From Mesorhizobium shangrilense (GTDB taxonomy: Bacteria; Pseudomonadota; Alphaproteobacteria; Rhizobiales; Rhizobiaceae), in contig NZ_JBEWSZ010000001.1 of the NCBI RefSeq assembly GCF_040537815.1, forward strand, positions 2,666,001 to 2,730,000: a DNA stretch of 64,000 nucleotides. The letters run 5' to 3'. This document shows, piece by piece, positions 25,652 to 35,657 of this stretch (positions are counted from its first letter, which is position 1; every line of letters starts with the position of its first letter). A model generated the notes under the pieces. It was not told the origin of the DNA, did not search any database, and saw nothing but the letters and a program-made list of their open reading frames with translations. The position numbers and the translations under genes were made by a program.

Positions 25652-27190
25652 TTGACGACGAATCCCATCCTCGACGCCACCGGTGTGGCGAAAAGCTATG
25701 GCGCCGTGGCGGCGCTGCGCAACGCGTCGCTCTCGGTCCTGCCGGGCGAAGTCCATGCGTTGATGGGCGCGAACGGAGCCGGCAAGTCCACCCTGGTCAA
25801 GATTCTGACCGGCGCGATCCGTGCCGACAAGGGCGACATCAGGATTCGCGGCCAGGCACGTGACGTGCGCTCTCCAGCCGATGCCCGCCGGGCCGGGCTG
25901 GTTCCCGTTTATCAGGAACCGTCGCTGATCCCGGATCTCGACATCGTCTCCAACCTCCGTCTGACCGGCACGCCGCTCGAGCCGTTCCGCGCCTGGGTGC
26001 GTGAACTCGGCGTCCCTGATCTCGACGTCAACGACATGGCGCGGGATGTTCCGCTGGCGATCCTGAGGGTGCTCGACCTGGCCCGTGCATTGGCCGTCGA
26101 ACCGGACGTGATCCTGCTCGACGAGATGACCGCGGCGCTGCCGGCAAACCTCGCCGAGCGGGTGATCGACGTCGTCAGGCAACAGAGCAAGAGCGGACGC
26201 TCCGTCATCTTCATTTCGCACCGCTTCATCGAGATCTCAGCGATGTGCGACCGCGCCACCGTGCTGCGCGACGGCGAGACCGTGGGTGTCGTCGACATCG
26301 TGCCCGGCATCGAGGAGAAGATCGTCGAGCTGATGCTCGGCGCGCGCGTCGAGAAGACCTACACCAAGAGCGGCGGCGCCAGCGCGGCCGGAACGGTTGA
26401 AGCGACCCATCCCCGGCTCAGCGTGCGCAATCTGCGCGTCGGGACCAAGCTTCAGGACGTCTCGTTTGACCTCCGGGATAGCGAGGTCGCCGGCGTGGTC
26501 GCCCTGGAAGGCCAGGGGCAGGATGAGCTGTTCGGCGCGCTTTCGGGTGCCATCCGCCCGTCCGGAGGAACGATCGAGGTTGACGGCAAGGCTGTCCAGT
26601 TCAGCCACCCCACTGACGCGATCGACCTCGGCATCGCCTACGTTCCCGGCGACCGCACCGAAGTGCTGCTGATGCAGCAATCGGTCCGTGAAAACATCGC
26701 CCTGCCCTTCAGCGCCCGGCTGCGCAACTGGGGCCCGATCAATATGGGCCGCGAGCGCACCACCGTCGCCCGCGCCATCGAGCGGCTGCAGATCGACACA
26801 AGGGCGCAACGCGAGGTGCAGCGGCTTTCCGGAGGCAACCAGCAAAAGGTGACGATCGCCCGCTGGATCGCGGCGGACGCCCGCACCATCCTCTGCTTCG
26901 ATCCAACGCGCGGCATCGACGTGCGCACCAAGCAGGAGATCTACAGACTGCTGCGCGAACTCGCTGCCCAGGGCAAATCGGTGCTGTACTACACGTCCGA
27001 ACTCGAAGAGGTTCAGCGCGTCTGCGACCGCGCCATCGTCATCTTCGGCGGGCGCGTGGTCGATGTGCTGCCGACAGATATTGCCGACGAAGCCGCCCTC
27101 ACCCGCGCCTCCTATGGCCTTCCCCGCCACGCGCAGGAGGATATCGGCATCCTGGCCGGCGCCTCGAACACTCCGGCAGGCGCACGATGA
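25652..27190 (+). CDS. CUT2 sugar ABC transporter double ATPase with atypical motifs
   Basis: 512-residue RbsA/MglA-type ATPase with two domains. Domain 1: Walker A GANGAGKST near residue 40, but the signature region reads VPLAILRVLDLARAL instead of an LSxxQQ form; Walker B VILLDEMTAALPA keeps the Glu. Domain 2: the Walker A position is GQGQDELFG (degenerate, common in this family), signature LSGGNQQKVTIARW is intact, and Walker B is TILCFDPTRGIDV, where the usual Asp-Glu pair is Phe-Asp. Each composite ATP site is therefore unusual. Start TTG at 25652. ATGA overlap with the first permease. Confidence 0.9.
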   Translation: MTTNPILDATGVAKSYGAVAALRNASLSVLPGEVHALMGANGAGKSTLVKILTGAIRADKGDIRIRGQARDVRSPADARRAGLVPVYQEPSLIPDLDIVSNLRLTGTPLEPFRAWVRELGVPDLDVNDMARDVPLAILRVLDLARALAVEPDVILLDEMTAALPANLAERVIDVVRQQSKSGRSVIFISHRFIEISAMCDRATVLRDGETVGVVDIVPGIEEKIVELMLGARVEKTYTKSGGASAAGTVEATHPRLSVRNLRVGTKLQDVSFDLRDSEVAGVVALEGQGQDELFGALSGAIRPSGGTIEVDGKAVQFSHPTDAIDLGIAYVPGDRTEVLLMQQSVRENIALPFSARLRNWGPINMGRERTTVARAIERLQIDTRAQREVQRLSGGNQQKVTIARWIAADARTILCFDPTRGIDVRTKQEIYRLLRELAAQGKSVLYYTSELEEVQRVCDRAIVIFGGRVVDVLPTDIADEAALTRASYGLPRHAQEDIGILAGASNTPAGAR

Positions 27191-28161
27191 TCCGTTTTGT
27201 CCGTAAAAATGGCTGGGTCACAGGCCTGTTCGTGCTGCTGGCGTTGCTGTTCGTCATCACCAAGATCATCCAGCCCGGCTACGGCGCTGGTGATTTCGGA
27301 TCGCTGGTCCGCGCCGTCCTGCCCTTCGCCTTCGCCGTCGCGGCGCAGACGATCGTCGTCATCGCCGGAGGCATCGACCTGTCGGTTGCTTCGATGATGG
27401 CGCTGACCAGCGTCACGGCGGCCTACATGATGAATGGCGCCAGCGAGGAGTTCGCGCTGCTGGTGGTACCGATGGTGCTGCTGATGGGCGCCGGGCTCGG
27501 TGCGCTCAACGGCATCCTGATCGTCGTCACGCGTGTTCCCGACATCGTGGTGACGCTGTCGATGCTCTTCGTGCTGCAGGGAGCGGCGCTGCTCGTGCTC
27601 GACTCGCCCGGCGGTGCCGCCGCCGAATGGCTGAAGGAGTTGATTGTTGGCACGATCCAGATTCCGGGCATTCCCGACGCGATCAATGCGTGGTTGCCCA
27701 AAGGCCTGCTACTTCTACTCGTCTGCCTCGGCATCGTCTGGATTCCGCTCAGGCGTTCCTGGCTTGGCCTCTCCATCTATGCGATCGGCAGCAGCCCGCT
27801 CGCCGCCTTCCGCAGCGGCGTTCCGGTGGCGCGCACCAAGACCATCGCCTATGCCTTTTCAGGTCTGTTCGGCGCGATGGGCGGACTGACGCTGACCATG
27901 AGCACCGGCATCGGCGCGCCCATTCCGGGGCCGTACCTGCTGGCCAGCGTCGCCGCCGTGGTCCTGGGCGGTGTGGTGCTTGGCGGCGGCCGTGGCGGGC
28001 TGGTCGGCCCGATCGTCGCCGTCTTCGTGCTGCGCCTGGTGCGAACCGACCTGACGCTGCTCGCCATCGATCCCAACGTCACCGCGATCGTCGAAGGCAC
28101 GATCATGGTGGTCGTCGTGATGCTTGGCGCATATCTCGCGATGAGAGGCCGCACATCATGA
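27187..28161 (+). CDS. CUT2 sugar ABC transporter permease, first of pair
   Basis: 324-residue BPD_transp_2 membrane protein. The motif IAGGIDLSVASMMALTSVTAAY occurs near residue 60 and VVLGGVVLGGGRGGLVGPI near residue 260, with about eight to ten membrane segments. ATGA overlaps on both sides place it firmly in the operon. It and the next protein are related but clearly different, so the membrane channel is likely a heterodimer. Confidence 0.92.
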   Translation: MIRFVRKNGWVTGLFVLLALLFVITKIIQPGYGAGDFGSLVRAVLPFAFAVAAQTIVVIAGGIDLSVASMMALTSVTAAYMMNGASEEFALLVVPMVLLMGAGLGALNGILIVVTRVPDIVVTLSMLFVLQGAALLVLDSPGGAAAEWLKELIVGTIQIPGIPDAINAWLPKGLLLLLVCLGIVWIPLRRSWLGLSIYAIGSSPLAAFRSGVPVARTKTIAYAFSGLFGAMGGLTLTMSTGIGAPIPGPYLLASVAAVVLGGVVLGGGRGGLVGPIVAVFVLRLVRTDLTLLAIDPNVTAIVEGTIMVVVVMLGAYLAMRGRTS

Positions 28162-29144
28162 GCGCAAGTGTGACGTCACCACAGCCTGTTTCCTTAGGCC
28201 GCCGCCTCAAGCGGTTCATGAGCGACCAGCCGCTGGTGCCGTTGGTCGTCCTGCTTATCCTTCTGGTCGTCGTCCTGCAGATCCTTCGGCCCGGCATCGT
28301 CAACGAGCGCTGGATCGCCAACACGGTCAAGTTCGCGATTCCGCTGGCAATGCTGGCCGGCTGCCAGACGATGACGATGCTGACCGGCGGCATCGACCTT
28401 TCGGTGGGAACGGTCGCAACGATGGCCGCCTTCATCATGGCGACGCAGGCGACCCATTTTGACCCGACGATAGCGATCCTGATCGCCATGATGCCGGCCC
28501 TGCTGATCGGCCTGGCGAACGGCATCGGCGTTGGCGTGTTTCGCGTCCACCCGCTCATCATGACGCTGGGCACCAGCCTGATCGGCATAGGCTGCCTGCA
28601 GGTCTACCAGCGCACCGTCATCGCCACAGGCACCAAGGTTCCCGACTTCCTGGCCTGGCTCGGCACCGGCTTGAGCTATGGCATTCCCAATGCGCTGTTG
28701 CTGTTCATTCCCGTAGCGGCGGCCATCATCTTCACCCTGCGCCGCACCGGCTTCGGCAGGCTGCTCTACGCGGTCGGCGACAATGAGAAGGCGACGCGCC
28801 TTTCGGGTGTCGTCTACTGGCAGGTCATCGTTGCCCTCTATGTCATTTCGAGCCTGCTCGCCGGCATCATGGGGCTACTCTATGTCGGCCTCATCAAGGC
28901 GCCGTCGCTGTCGCTGGTCGAGCCGCTTGTGCTGCCCTCGGTCGCGGCGGCGGTCATCGGCGGGACATCCATCTTCGGAGGACGCGGTGGCTACACGGGC
29001 ACCATCATCGGCGCGCTCATCCTCACCGTGCTGACGACGCTGCTCAGCGTGCTGCAAATGCCGGAAGGCGCGCGCCGCATCCTGTTTGGCGCCATCGTGC
29101 TGCTCGTCACCGCTGCCTATCTCAGGATCACCGAGGATCGGTAG
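28158..29144 (+). CDS. CUT2 sugar ABC transporter permease, second of pair
   Basis: 328 residues, BPD_transp_2 family. It has a 25-residue cytoplasmic start, then MLAGCQTMTMLTGGIDLSVGTVATMAAF and AAVIGGTSIFGGRGGYTGTIIG. It starts at ATG 28158 inside the stop of the first permease. Last gene of the operon; a GC-rich hairpin directly after its stop codon separates it from the convergent Gfo/Idh gene. Confidence 0.92.
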   Translation: MSASVTSPQPVSLGRRLKRFMSDQPLVPLVVLLILLVVVLQILRPGIVNERWIANTVKFAIPLAMLAGCQTMTMLTGGIDLSVGTVATMAAFIMATQATHFDPTIAILIAMMPALLIGLANGIGVGVFRVHPLIMTLGTSLIGIGCLQVYQRTVIATGTKVPDFLAWLGTGLSYGIPNALLLFIPVAAAIIFTLRRTGFGRLLYAVGDNEKATRLSGVVYWQVIVALYVISSLLAGIMGLLYVGLIKAPSLSLVEPLVLPSVAAAVIGGTSIFGGRGGYTGTIIGALILTVLTTLLSVLQMPEGARRILFGAIVLLVTAAYLRITEDR

Positions 29145-29163
29145 CGGCGGCCTTCGCCGCCGC
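29144..29163. terminator. GC-rich hairpin between convergent genes
   Basis: GCGGCGGC (29144-29151), loop CTTC, GCCGCCGC (29156-29163): a perfect 8-bp stem with a stable tetraloop, filling most of the 25-bp gap between the permease stop and the end of the convergent Gfo/Idh gene. No U-tract on either strand. Likely a bidirectional pause or end signal. Confidence 0.5.
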
Positions 29164-29169
29164 CCGAGG

Positions 29170-30276
29170 CTATCGTAGCGCGACCGGCGCGCCGGTTTTC
29201 GCGCTGGCCATCGCCGCCTCGACGAGGCGCAATGAGACGAGATTGCCACGCGCCGAATTGATCGGTGGTTTGCCGGTCTCGATGGCGACGAGCAACGCGC
29301 CCATGGCGCCAGCAAAGCCGTCATTGAACCATTGGCCCGTGAGCTCAGGTCGGGCCACGCCTTCGGCCGTCGTGAGACTGACCGTCTGCCGGCCGAGATC
29401 GGGTCCGGTGCTGCGCAGCGTTCCCCTGGTGCCGATGACGACGGTCGAATCCTGTGCGCCAAAGCGGGTGTGGCCATCGAAGACCAGCGACGCCTGTCCG
29501 CCCGGATAGGCAACCATGGCCTGCGCCAGAAGCTGCGAGGCCACCTGCTGATCCCCAGCACGCGTGCCGGTCGCGTAGACAGTCAGCGCGGTGTCACCGA
29601 TGACGCTAGCCAGGAAATCGAACCAGTGGATGGCGAAGTCGTCGAGCACGATCTGGTCGATCTTTTCGAAGGGCGTGCCGGCGATCCAGGAATGATCCCA
29701 CTGGATGGATACGTGCACCCCGGTTACCTCCCCGATCAGCCCGGCAGCCACCGCTTCGCGGATATAGGACAGATGCGGCGCCCAGCGGCCATTCTGGTTG
29801 ACGGCAAGCTGGAGTCCTTTGGCTTCGGCGAGGTCCACAAATTCGTGGCCGAGAGCCATGTCGCGCACGAACGGCTTCTGCGACAGCACATGCTGGCCGG
29901 CCTCCAGCGCCCGCCGGATCAGCGGCGCCCGATCAGCCGGATGCAGGGTGATGTCCAGCACCTTGATGCCGGGGTTGCCGATCAGGTCCTCAACCCGGTC
30001 AGTCGCGATTGCGTCCGGATAGAACTGGTCGCGCCGACCTTGCGCGCGGTCGAGGTGGCGGTCGGCAATGGCGACGACGTTCAGCCCGGATTTCCTGTAG
30101 GCATCGAGATGCGCGAAGCTGATGCCGCCGGCGCCGATCAATCCGATCGGCGTAGATCTGTCCTTCGGCATCGGCGGCGCATAATCGAGGACTGGAGCGG
30201 CCATCGGCTTGGCTTCGGCGGCGACCAGCGCGTAGGAATCCGGCGCCGGCAGCTCAGCGTCATTGCCAGGGGTCAC
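29170..30276 (-). CDS. Gfo/Idh/MocA family oxidoreductase
   Basis: 368 residues with an N-terminal extension of about 35 residues before the Rossmann motif IGLIGAGGISFAHLDAYRKSG. Later VLSQKPFVRD carries the catalytic Lys, and NQNGRWAPHLSYIREAV starts the substrate domain. I place the start at GTG 30276 (GTGA overlap with the stop of the upstream gene, GGAG eight bases before); a start nearer the Rossmann fold, such as MAAPVLDY, is possible. Forms an operon with the next gene, divergent from the third sugar importer. Confidence 0.87.
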   Translation of the reverse strand: MTPGNDAELPAPDSYALVAAEAKPMAAPVLDYAPPMPKDRSTPIGLIGAGGISFAHLDAYRKSGLNVVAIADRHLDRAQGRRDQFYPDAIATDRVEDLIGNPGIKVLDITLHPADRAPLIRRALEAGQHVLSQKPFVRDMALGHEFVDLAEAKGLQLAVNQNGRWAPHLSYIREAVAAGLIGEVTGVHVSIQWDHSWIAGTPFEKIDQIVLDDFAIHWFDFLASVIGDTALTVYATGTRAGDQQVASQLLAQAMVAYPGGQASLVFDGHTRFGAQDSTVVIGTRGTLRSTGPDLGRQTVSLTTAEGVARPELTGQWFNDGFAGAMGALLVAIETGKPPINSARGNLVSLRLVEAAMASAKTGAPVALR

Positions 30277-31355
30277 GGCAGCAGCTCCAGCGTCCGTCCC
30301 TCGCGTGCCGACAGCACCGCCGTGTCGATGATGCGCTGCGCGGTCCGGCACAGGTCGGGATTGAGCGGCCCTTCGATCGGCTTGCCGGCTTGCTTGCAGT
30401 GCAGCACATACTCCACTGGTTTGCGGAACGGCGCCTCGAGCACGTCCACGGCGATGTTGCGCACTTGAGGATGAGCCCTGGTCTGCACGCCGATGTGCTG
30501 CTCATAGTCGTAGCTGGAAATGGTGCCTTCGGTTCCCACCACCACGAAGCCGCATTTCGGCTGCGGCTGCAGCATCCAGGGGTCGGTGAAGGTGCCCCAG
30601 CGCGTTTCGAATTTCGACAGGCCGGTGGCATAGCGGCAGACGGTGATCGAATGCTCGTCGACTTCGAGACCTTCGGGCCGGTCGACAACCGATGTCACCA
30701 TCAGCGGCGCTCGGCCGCCCATGAACCAGGTGCCGAGCGTGGCGCCATACCCCATATAGTCGAGCAGGCTGCCGCCGCCCGAGGCGGCCTTGTACCACCA
30801 TGAAGTCGGCTTGCCCCGCCGCACCTCCTCGTCGGAAACCTCGACCTTGTCGGCAAGGTGGTAGAGGGGGCCGCGATTGCCGTCATAGAAATGGACTTCG
30901 ATGACCTCGCCGATCGTGCCTTCGTCGATCAGCCGCTTGGTCGTGACATGCGGCGGATACCAGGCCAGCGGCCAGTTGATGGCGAGGCGAACGCCGGACT
31001 TCCGTGTCGCCGCGATCATCCGGTCGGCATCGGCGAGCGAGGCCGCAAAAGGTTTCTCGACGAGAATGTCGGCGCCGAAACCCGCGACCTGCTCGACCGC
31101 CGATGCATGGTCGGCGGTTGCCGGACAAAGGATGATCAGGTCGGGACGAACTGTCGAAAGGCACTGCTGAACATCGGTGAAGATCTTGTCCGCTGGAATG
31201 TCGAGGGCCGCCGCCGCACTTGTCATCCGCTCAGGGCTGGCATCGCAGATGCCGACGATCTCGGCTTCAGGATGGTCGTGAACCTCACGCAGCAGGTCAC
31301 CAATATGCATGTGATCAAAATTCACGCCGACGACGCGCCACCGTTTTCCAGTCAT
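30273..31355 (-). CDS. Gfo/Idh/MocA family oxidoreductase
   Basis: 360 residues. The N-terminus RWRVVGVNFDHMHIGDLLREV departs from the usual GxGxxG (G-V-N-F-D-H), followed by GICDASPERM, ILVEKPFAAS with the catalytic Lys, and INWPLAWYPPH. The substrate domain has SWWYKAASGGGSLLDYMGYG. The ATG at 31355 has GGGAGGAAGCC upstream. First gene of the minus-strand pair; a GGAAATTT element lies about 30 bp upstream (31386-31393). Likely oxidises the sugar taken up by one of the flanking importers. Confidence 0.88.
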   Translation of the reverse strand: MTGKRWRVVGVNFDHMHIGDLLREVHDHPEAEIVGICDASPERMTSAAAALDIPADKIFTDVQQCLSTVRPDLIILCPATADHASAVEQVAGFGADILVEKPFAASLADADRMIAATRKSGVRLAINWPLAWYPPHVTTKRLIDEGTIGEVIEVHFYDGNRGPLYHLADKVEVSDEEVRRGKPTSWWYKAASGGGSLLDYMGYGATLGTWFMGGRAPLMVTSVVDRPEGLEVDEHSITVCRYATGLSKFETRWGTFTDPWMLQPQPKCGFVVVGTEGTISSYDYEQHIGVQTRAHPQVRNIAVDVLEAPFRKPVEYVLHCKQAGKPIEGPLNPDLCRTAQRIIDTAVLSAREGRTLELLP

Positions 31356-31631
31356 GGCTTCCTCCCTGTGCCCGGCGCACTTTATGGAAATTTGCCTGCC
31401 GAGGAAGGGTCGCCTGCCGGGAAAATCTCATCCAAACTGATGTAATCTGATTGAGGTGCTGATGGCGCCCCACTCGCCCCCGTCTACCACTTGCAAATGG
31501 AGGCTTGCCATCCGCTGAAAAAGGGGGTGCTCTGACGTATCTGACTGGCGCTGGCAAAAAGACGCGGTCCGGTTTCTTTGCCGGAACTGAAGTTGGACTT
31601 GGTAGTCATTTTCAAAATGGGAGGAAACCAA

Positions 31632-32564
31632 ATGCTGACGAGGCTACGATTACTTGCAATTGGTCTGATCGTGGCGCTGGCCATTCCAGCGGCCGCACAG
31701 GCCAAGACCTTCTACTGGATTTCACATGGCGGCCCGGCCGATCCGGTCTGGACCTACTTCCTCGCCGGCGCCAAGCAGTGGGCGAAGGACACCGGCAACA
31801 CCGTCAACACCTCGTTCCACAATGGCGACGTCGCCTCGCAGCAGGAAGCGGTTCGCGCCGCACTCTCCGCCAAGGCCGACGGCATCGTCACCACCAGTCC
31901 CGATCCGGGCAGCCTTGTCGAGATCGTCAAGGAAGCCCGCGCGGCCAACATCCCGATCATCAACTTCAACACGCCTGACCCCAAGGCGAATTTCAATGCC
32001 TATGTCGGCGGCGACAACGTCACCTTCGGCAAGCACTGGGCGCAGTATCTGGTCGACAAAGGCCTGGTGAAGAAGGGCGATTTCGTCTGGATGCCTGTTG
32101 AAATCCCCGGCGCCACCTATGGCGTCCAGGAAGAGGAAGGCATCAAGAGCGTCTTCGGTCCGCTCGGAATCACGTATGAAGTCACCGAAGCGACGCTCGA
32201 CCAGGCAGAAGTCATCAACCGCATGGTCGACTACCTCACCGCCCACAAGGGCAAGGTCAAGGCGATCATCGGTCTTGGCGATCTGGTCACCGGCTCGATC
32301 AAGCGCGTGTTCGACCAGGTCGGCGTCAAGCCGGGCGAAATCCCGGTCGTCGGCTGGGGCAACTCGCTCGACACCACGCAGGAAGTGCTGAACGGCTACG
32401 TCAATGCCGGCCAGTGGCAGGACCCGCAGGCGACCAGCTATGTGGCGCTTTCGCTCGCCAACATGGCCGCATCAGGCATTCCTCCGGGCTTCAACGTGAT
32501 CACCGGCGCGCTCTACGAAAAGGACACCGCTGGGGTCTACGACAAGATCCTGTCGGGCAAGTAA
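31632..32564 (+). CDS. Periplasmic sugar-binding protein of CUT2 ABC importer
   Basis: 310 residues, signal peptide MLTRLRLLAIGLIVALAIPAAAQA then KTFYWISHGG. Fold motifs: AALSAKADGIVTTSPDP, ANIPIINFNTPDP, NAYVGGDNVTFGKHWAQYL, GLGDLVTGSIKRVFDQVG. Peripla_BP_4 group, closest in layout to fructose/ribose-type systems. ATG 31632 behind GGGAGGAAACCAA. First gene of a four-gene unit: binding protein, permease, ATPase, LacI regulator. A 13-bp stem-loop follows. Confidence 0.92.
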   Translation: MLTRLRLLAIGLIVALAIPAAAQAKTFYWISHGGPADPVWTYFLAGAKQWAKDTGNTVNTSFHNGDVASQQEAVRAALSAKADGIVTTSPDPGSLVEIVKEARAANIPIINFNTPDPKANFNAYVGGDNVTFGKHWAQYLVDKGLVKKGDFVWMPVEIPGATYGVQEEEGIKSVFGPLGITYEVTEATLDQAEVINRMVDYLTAHKGKVKAIIGLGDLVTGSIKRVFDQVGVKPGEIPVVGWGNSLDTTQEVLNGYVNAGQWQDPQATSYVALSLANMAASGIPPGFNVITGALYEKDTAGVYDKILSGK

Positions 32565-32579
32565 GACTCGAGACCTACA

Positions 32580-32609
32580 GCGCCGCGCGTCCTTCCGGAT
32601 GCGCGGCGC
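32580..32609 (+). promoter_or_regulatory. Stem-loop between binding-protein and permease genes
   Basis: Arms GCGCCGCGCGTCC (32580-32592) and GGATGCGCGGCGC (32597-32609), 13 pairs with one G-U, and a TTCC loop, 15 nt after the binding-protein stop. No U-tract; the permease starts 79 nt later. Confidence 0.8.
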
Positions 32610-32688
32610 CAGACATTGCCTTTCCGCCGCCTCGGACCGCTCGATGCGTTGAGCTGCCGGCCAATCCCAACCATGTCGCGGGTCCAAC

Positions 32689-33675
32689 GTGGATAATCAT
32701 TCGCTACTCCAACGCCTGATCGCGCGGCCGGAATTCGGGCCTTTCGTGCTGCTGGTCGTCGAGATCTCCGTTTTCTGGGGGTTCAACCACGATTTCCTGT
32801 CGCCGCAGAATATCTCGAACACGCTGGCCTTCACCGTCGAGCTCGGCCTGATCGCACTGGCCATGACGCTGCTGATGACATCGGGCGAATTCGACCTGTC
32901 GGTCGGCTCGCTTTTCGGCTTCTCGCCGGTGCTGATGTGGACGCTGTTCAACAGCGGTCTCACCTCGCTGGAGGTCGGCTTCATCGTCGCCTTGCTGGTC
33001 GCCGCCTTCATCGGACTGGTCAACGGCTGGTTCGTGACGCAGCTGAAAATTCCGTCCTTCCTGGTGACGCTGGGCATGCTGCTGGTCGTGCGCGGCACTG
33101 CCCTGTTCGTGACCGACGGCTTTCCGCAGCGCACCTGGAGCGCCGACGGCACCTGGCTCGCCACCATACTGGTCGGCGATTTCTATCTCGGGCCATTCCG
33201 CATCTACATGTCGCTGTTCTGGTTCATCGCAGCCGCCATCGCGCTGGGTTACGTTTTGACGCAGAGCCGCATCGGCAACTGGATCCAGGCGGCTGGCGGC
33301 AACCCCAGCGCGGCAAGGGCGCGCGGCGTCAACGTCAACGGCGTCAAGATCGGCCTGTTCATCCTGTCGTCGGTCATGGCCTCGCTCGCCGGGGTCATCT
33401 CCTCGCTGCGCACCTCGGCCGCCAACCCCAACAGCGGCACCGGCTACGAGCTCGAGGTCATCGCCATGGTGGTGATCGGCGGCACCGCGCTGACCGGCGG
33501 GCGCGGCACGATCATCGGAACCGTGCTCGGTATCCTGATCCTGCGCGTGATGCGCAACGGCATCGTGCTGATCGGCGTGCCCGGCCTTGCCTACAACATC
33601 TTCATCGGCGCGATCATCCTCGGCATGATGGCGCTCCACTCATGGCTGGAACGCCGGCATCAGGCAGGGACGTGA
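32689..33675 (+). CDS. CUT2 sugar ABC transporter permease
   Basis: 328-residue BPD_transp_2 membrane protein. MTSGEFDLSVGSLFGFSPVLM near residue 65 is the family motif (Glu-Phe-Asp in place of Gly-Ile-Asp), with VIGGTALTGGRGTIIGTVLG near residue 262. The only reasonable start is GTG 32689, giving MDNHSLLQRL; the ribosome site is weak. A 7-codon frame (ATG at 32672) ends across this start and could couple translation. Confidence 0.88.
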   Translation: MDNHSLLQRLIARPEFGPFVLLVVEISVFWGFNHDFLSPQNISNTLAFTVELGLIALAMTLLMTSGEFDLSVGSLFGFSPVLMWTLFNSGLTSLEVGFIVALLVAAFIGLVNGWFVTQLKIPSFLVTLGMLLVVRGTALFVTDGFPQRTWSADGTWLATILVGDFYLGPFRIYMSLFWFIAAAIALGYVLTQSRIGNWIQAAGGNPSAARARGVNVNGVKIGLFILSSVMASLAGVISSLRTSAANPNSGTGYELEVIAMVVIGGTALTGGRGTIIGTVLGILILRVMRNGIVLIGVPGLAYNIFIGAIILGMMALHSWLERRHQAGT

Positions 33676-33678
33676 ACC

Positions 33679-34473
<795 letters not shown>

Positions 34474-34479
34474 AAGCCC

Positions 34480-35502
34480 ATGAAAGCCACCGTCTCGGAC
34501 ATCGCCAGGACCTGCGGCCTCTCGACCGCCACGGTCGACCGCGTGCTCAACAACCGGCCGGGTGCCAGCGCCGCCAACCGGCAGCGCGTGATGGAAGCCG
34601 CAAAACAGCTCGGCTACCTGCCGGTCGCGGATCAGGTGACGCTGCCTTCGAGACCCGCCCATCTCGAATTCTTCCTGCCCATCGGCAGCAATGCCTTCAT
34701 GATGGATCTGGCTGCATATATCGAGGATTATGCGGCGCGCCTGCCGCTTGTCGCATCCTGCCGCATCCACAACCTTGCCGGCATTTCACCGAGCGCGCTG
34801 CAGGCCGCGGTCGAGAACCTATCGCTCAAAGCCAATGGCGTCGGCGTGATCGCGGTCGACCATCCACGAACGCGCAACATCCTGCGCGAGGTCGTCGAAG
34901 CCGGCATTCGCCTGGTGACGATGATATCCGACGTTCCCGCCGCTCCCCGCTCGGCCTATGTCGGCATCGACAACCGCGTTGCCGGCCGCACGGCGGCGCT
35001 GTTGATGGGGCGCTTTCTTGGTGGCCGCTCCGGCCATCTGGCCATGGTCGTCGGCTCACGCTCCTATCGCGGACACGAGGAACGCGAAATGGGTTTCCGC
35101 TCCGTGCTCAGCGAGGAATTTCCCAACCTGACCGTAACCAGCGCCGTCGAGATCAACGACGAGCCGGAAGTCAGCTACACCGCGACGATGAAGGCATTGC
35201 ACAACGAGCCGGAACTGCTTGGCATCTACTGCGTCGGCGCCGGGCGTTCCGGCGTGGCGAAGGCACTTCGGGAAGCGAAGCCGCAAAGGAAGCCGGTGTT
35301 CATCTGCCACGATCTGACCAGGGAGACGCGTGGCTACTTGGTGGACGACCTGCTCGATGTCGTCATCGACCAGAATGCGCGGCTGATCGCCGAGCAGTCG
35401 GTCATCCGCCTGTTGGGCTCCATCGCTTCTTCGGCGCCATACCTGACGAGGAAGTTCATTGAGCCACGGCTGATTTTGAAGGAAAATGTTCCGGTGCAAT
35501 GA
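34480..35502 (+). CDS. LacI family transcriptional regulator
   Basis: 340 residues: LacI DNA-binding head (VSDIARTCGLSTATVDRVLNNRPGAS, residues 5-30; the hinge region follows near residue 50) and a periplasmic-binding-like sensor domain from about residue 60. Last gene of the importer operon, so it probably senses the imported sugar and controls this operon. I could not identify a convincing LacI palindrome in the 276 bp upstream of 31632. Confidence 0.93.
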   Translation: MKATVSDIARTCGLSTATVDRVLNNRPGASAANRQRVMEAAKQLGYLPVADQVTLPSRPAHLEFFLPIGSNAFMMDLAAYIEDYAARLPLVASCRIHNLAGISPSALQAAVENLSLKANGVGVIAVDHPRTRNILREVVEAGIRLVTMISDVPAAPRSAYVGIDNRVAGRTAALLMGRFLGGRSGHLAMVVGSRSYRGHEEREMGFRSVLSEEFPNLTVTSAVEINDEPEVSYTATMKALHNEPELLGIYCVGAGRSGVAKALREAKPQRKPVFICHDLTRETRGYLVDDLLDVVIDQNARLIAEQSVIRLLGSIASSAPYLTRKFIEPRLILKENVPVQ

Positions 35503-35657
35503 TATCGAGGCTGCGACAGCCGGGCGATTTTCGGGCCGGCCGGCATCTGTTTCACACGCGGCCTGACGGCCATTCCCCTAGGTGATCCGGCAAATCTGCA
35601 CAGCAGCTATGCAACATCCGCGATTGCCGAATCGTTGGGCAATGCGTAGCTTGACCG

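Noticed and set aside
31356..31631. LacI-type operator before the third sugar importer
   Set aside because: I looked for a central-CG palindrome and saw only weak repeats such as CATTTT-C-AAAATG at the ribosome site; none is convincing enough to list.
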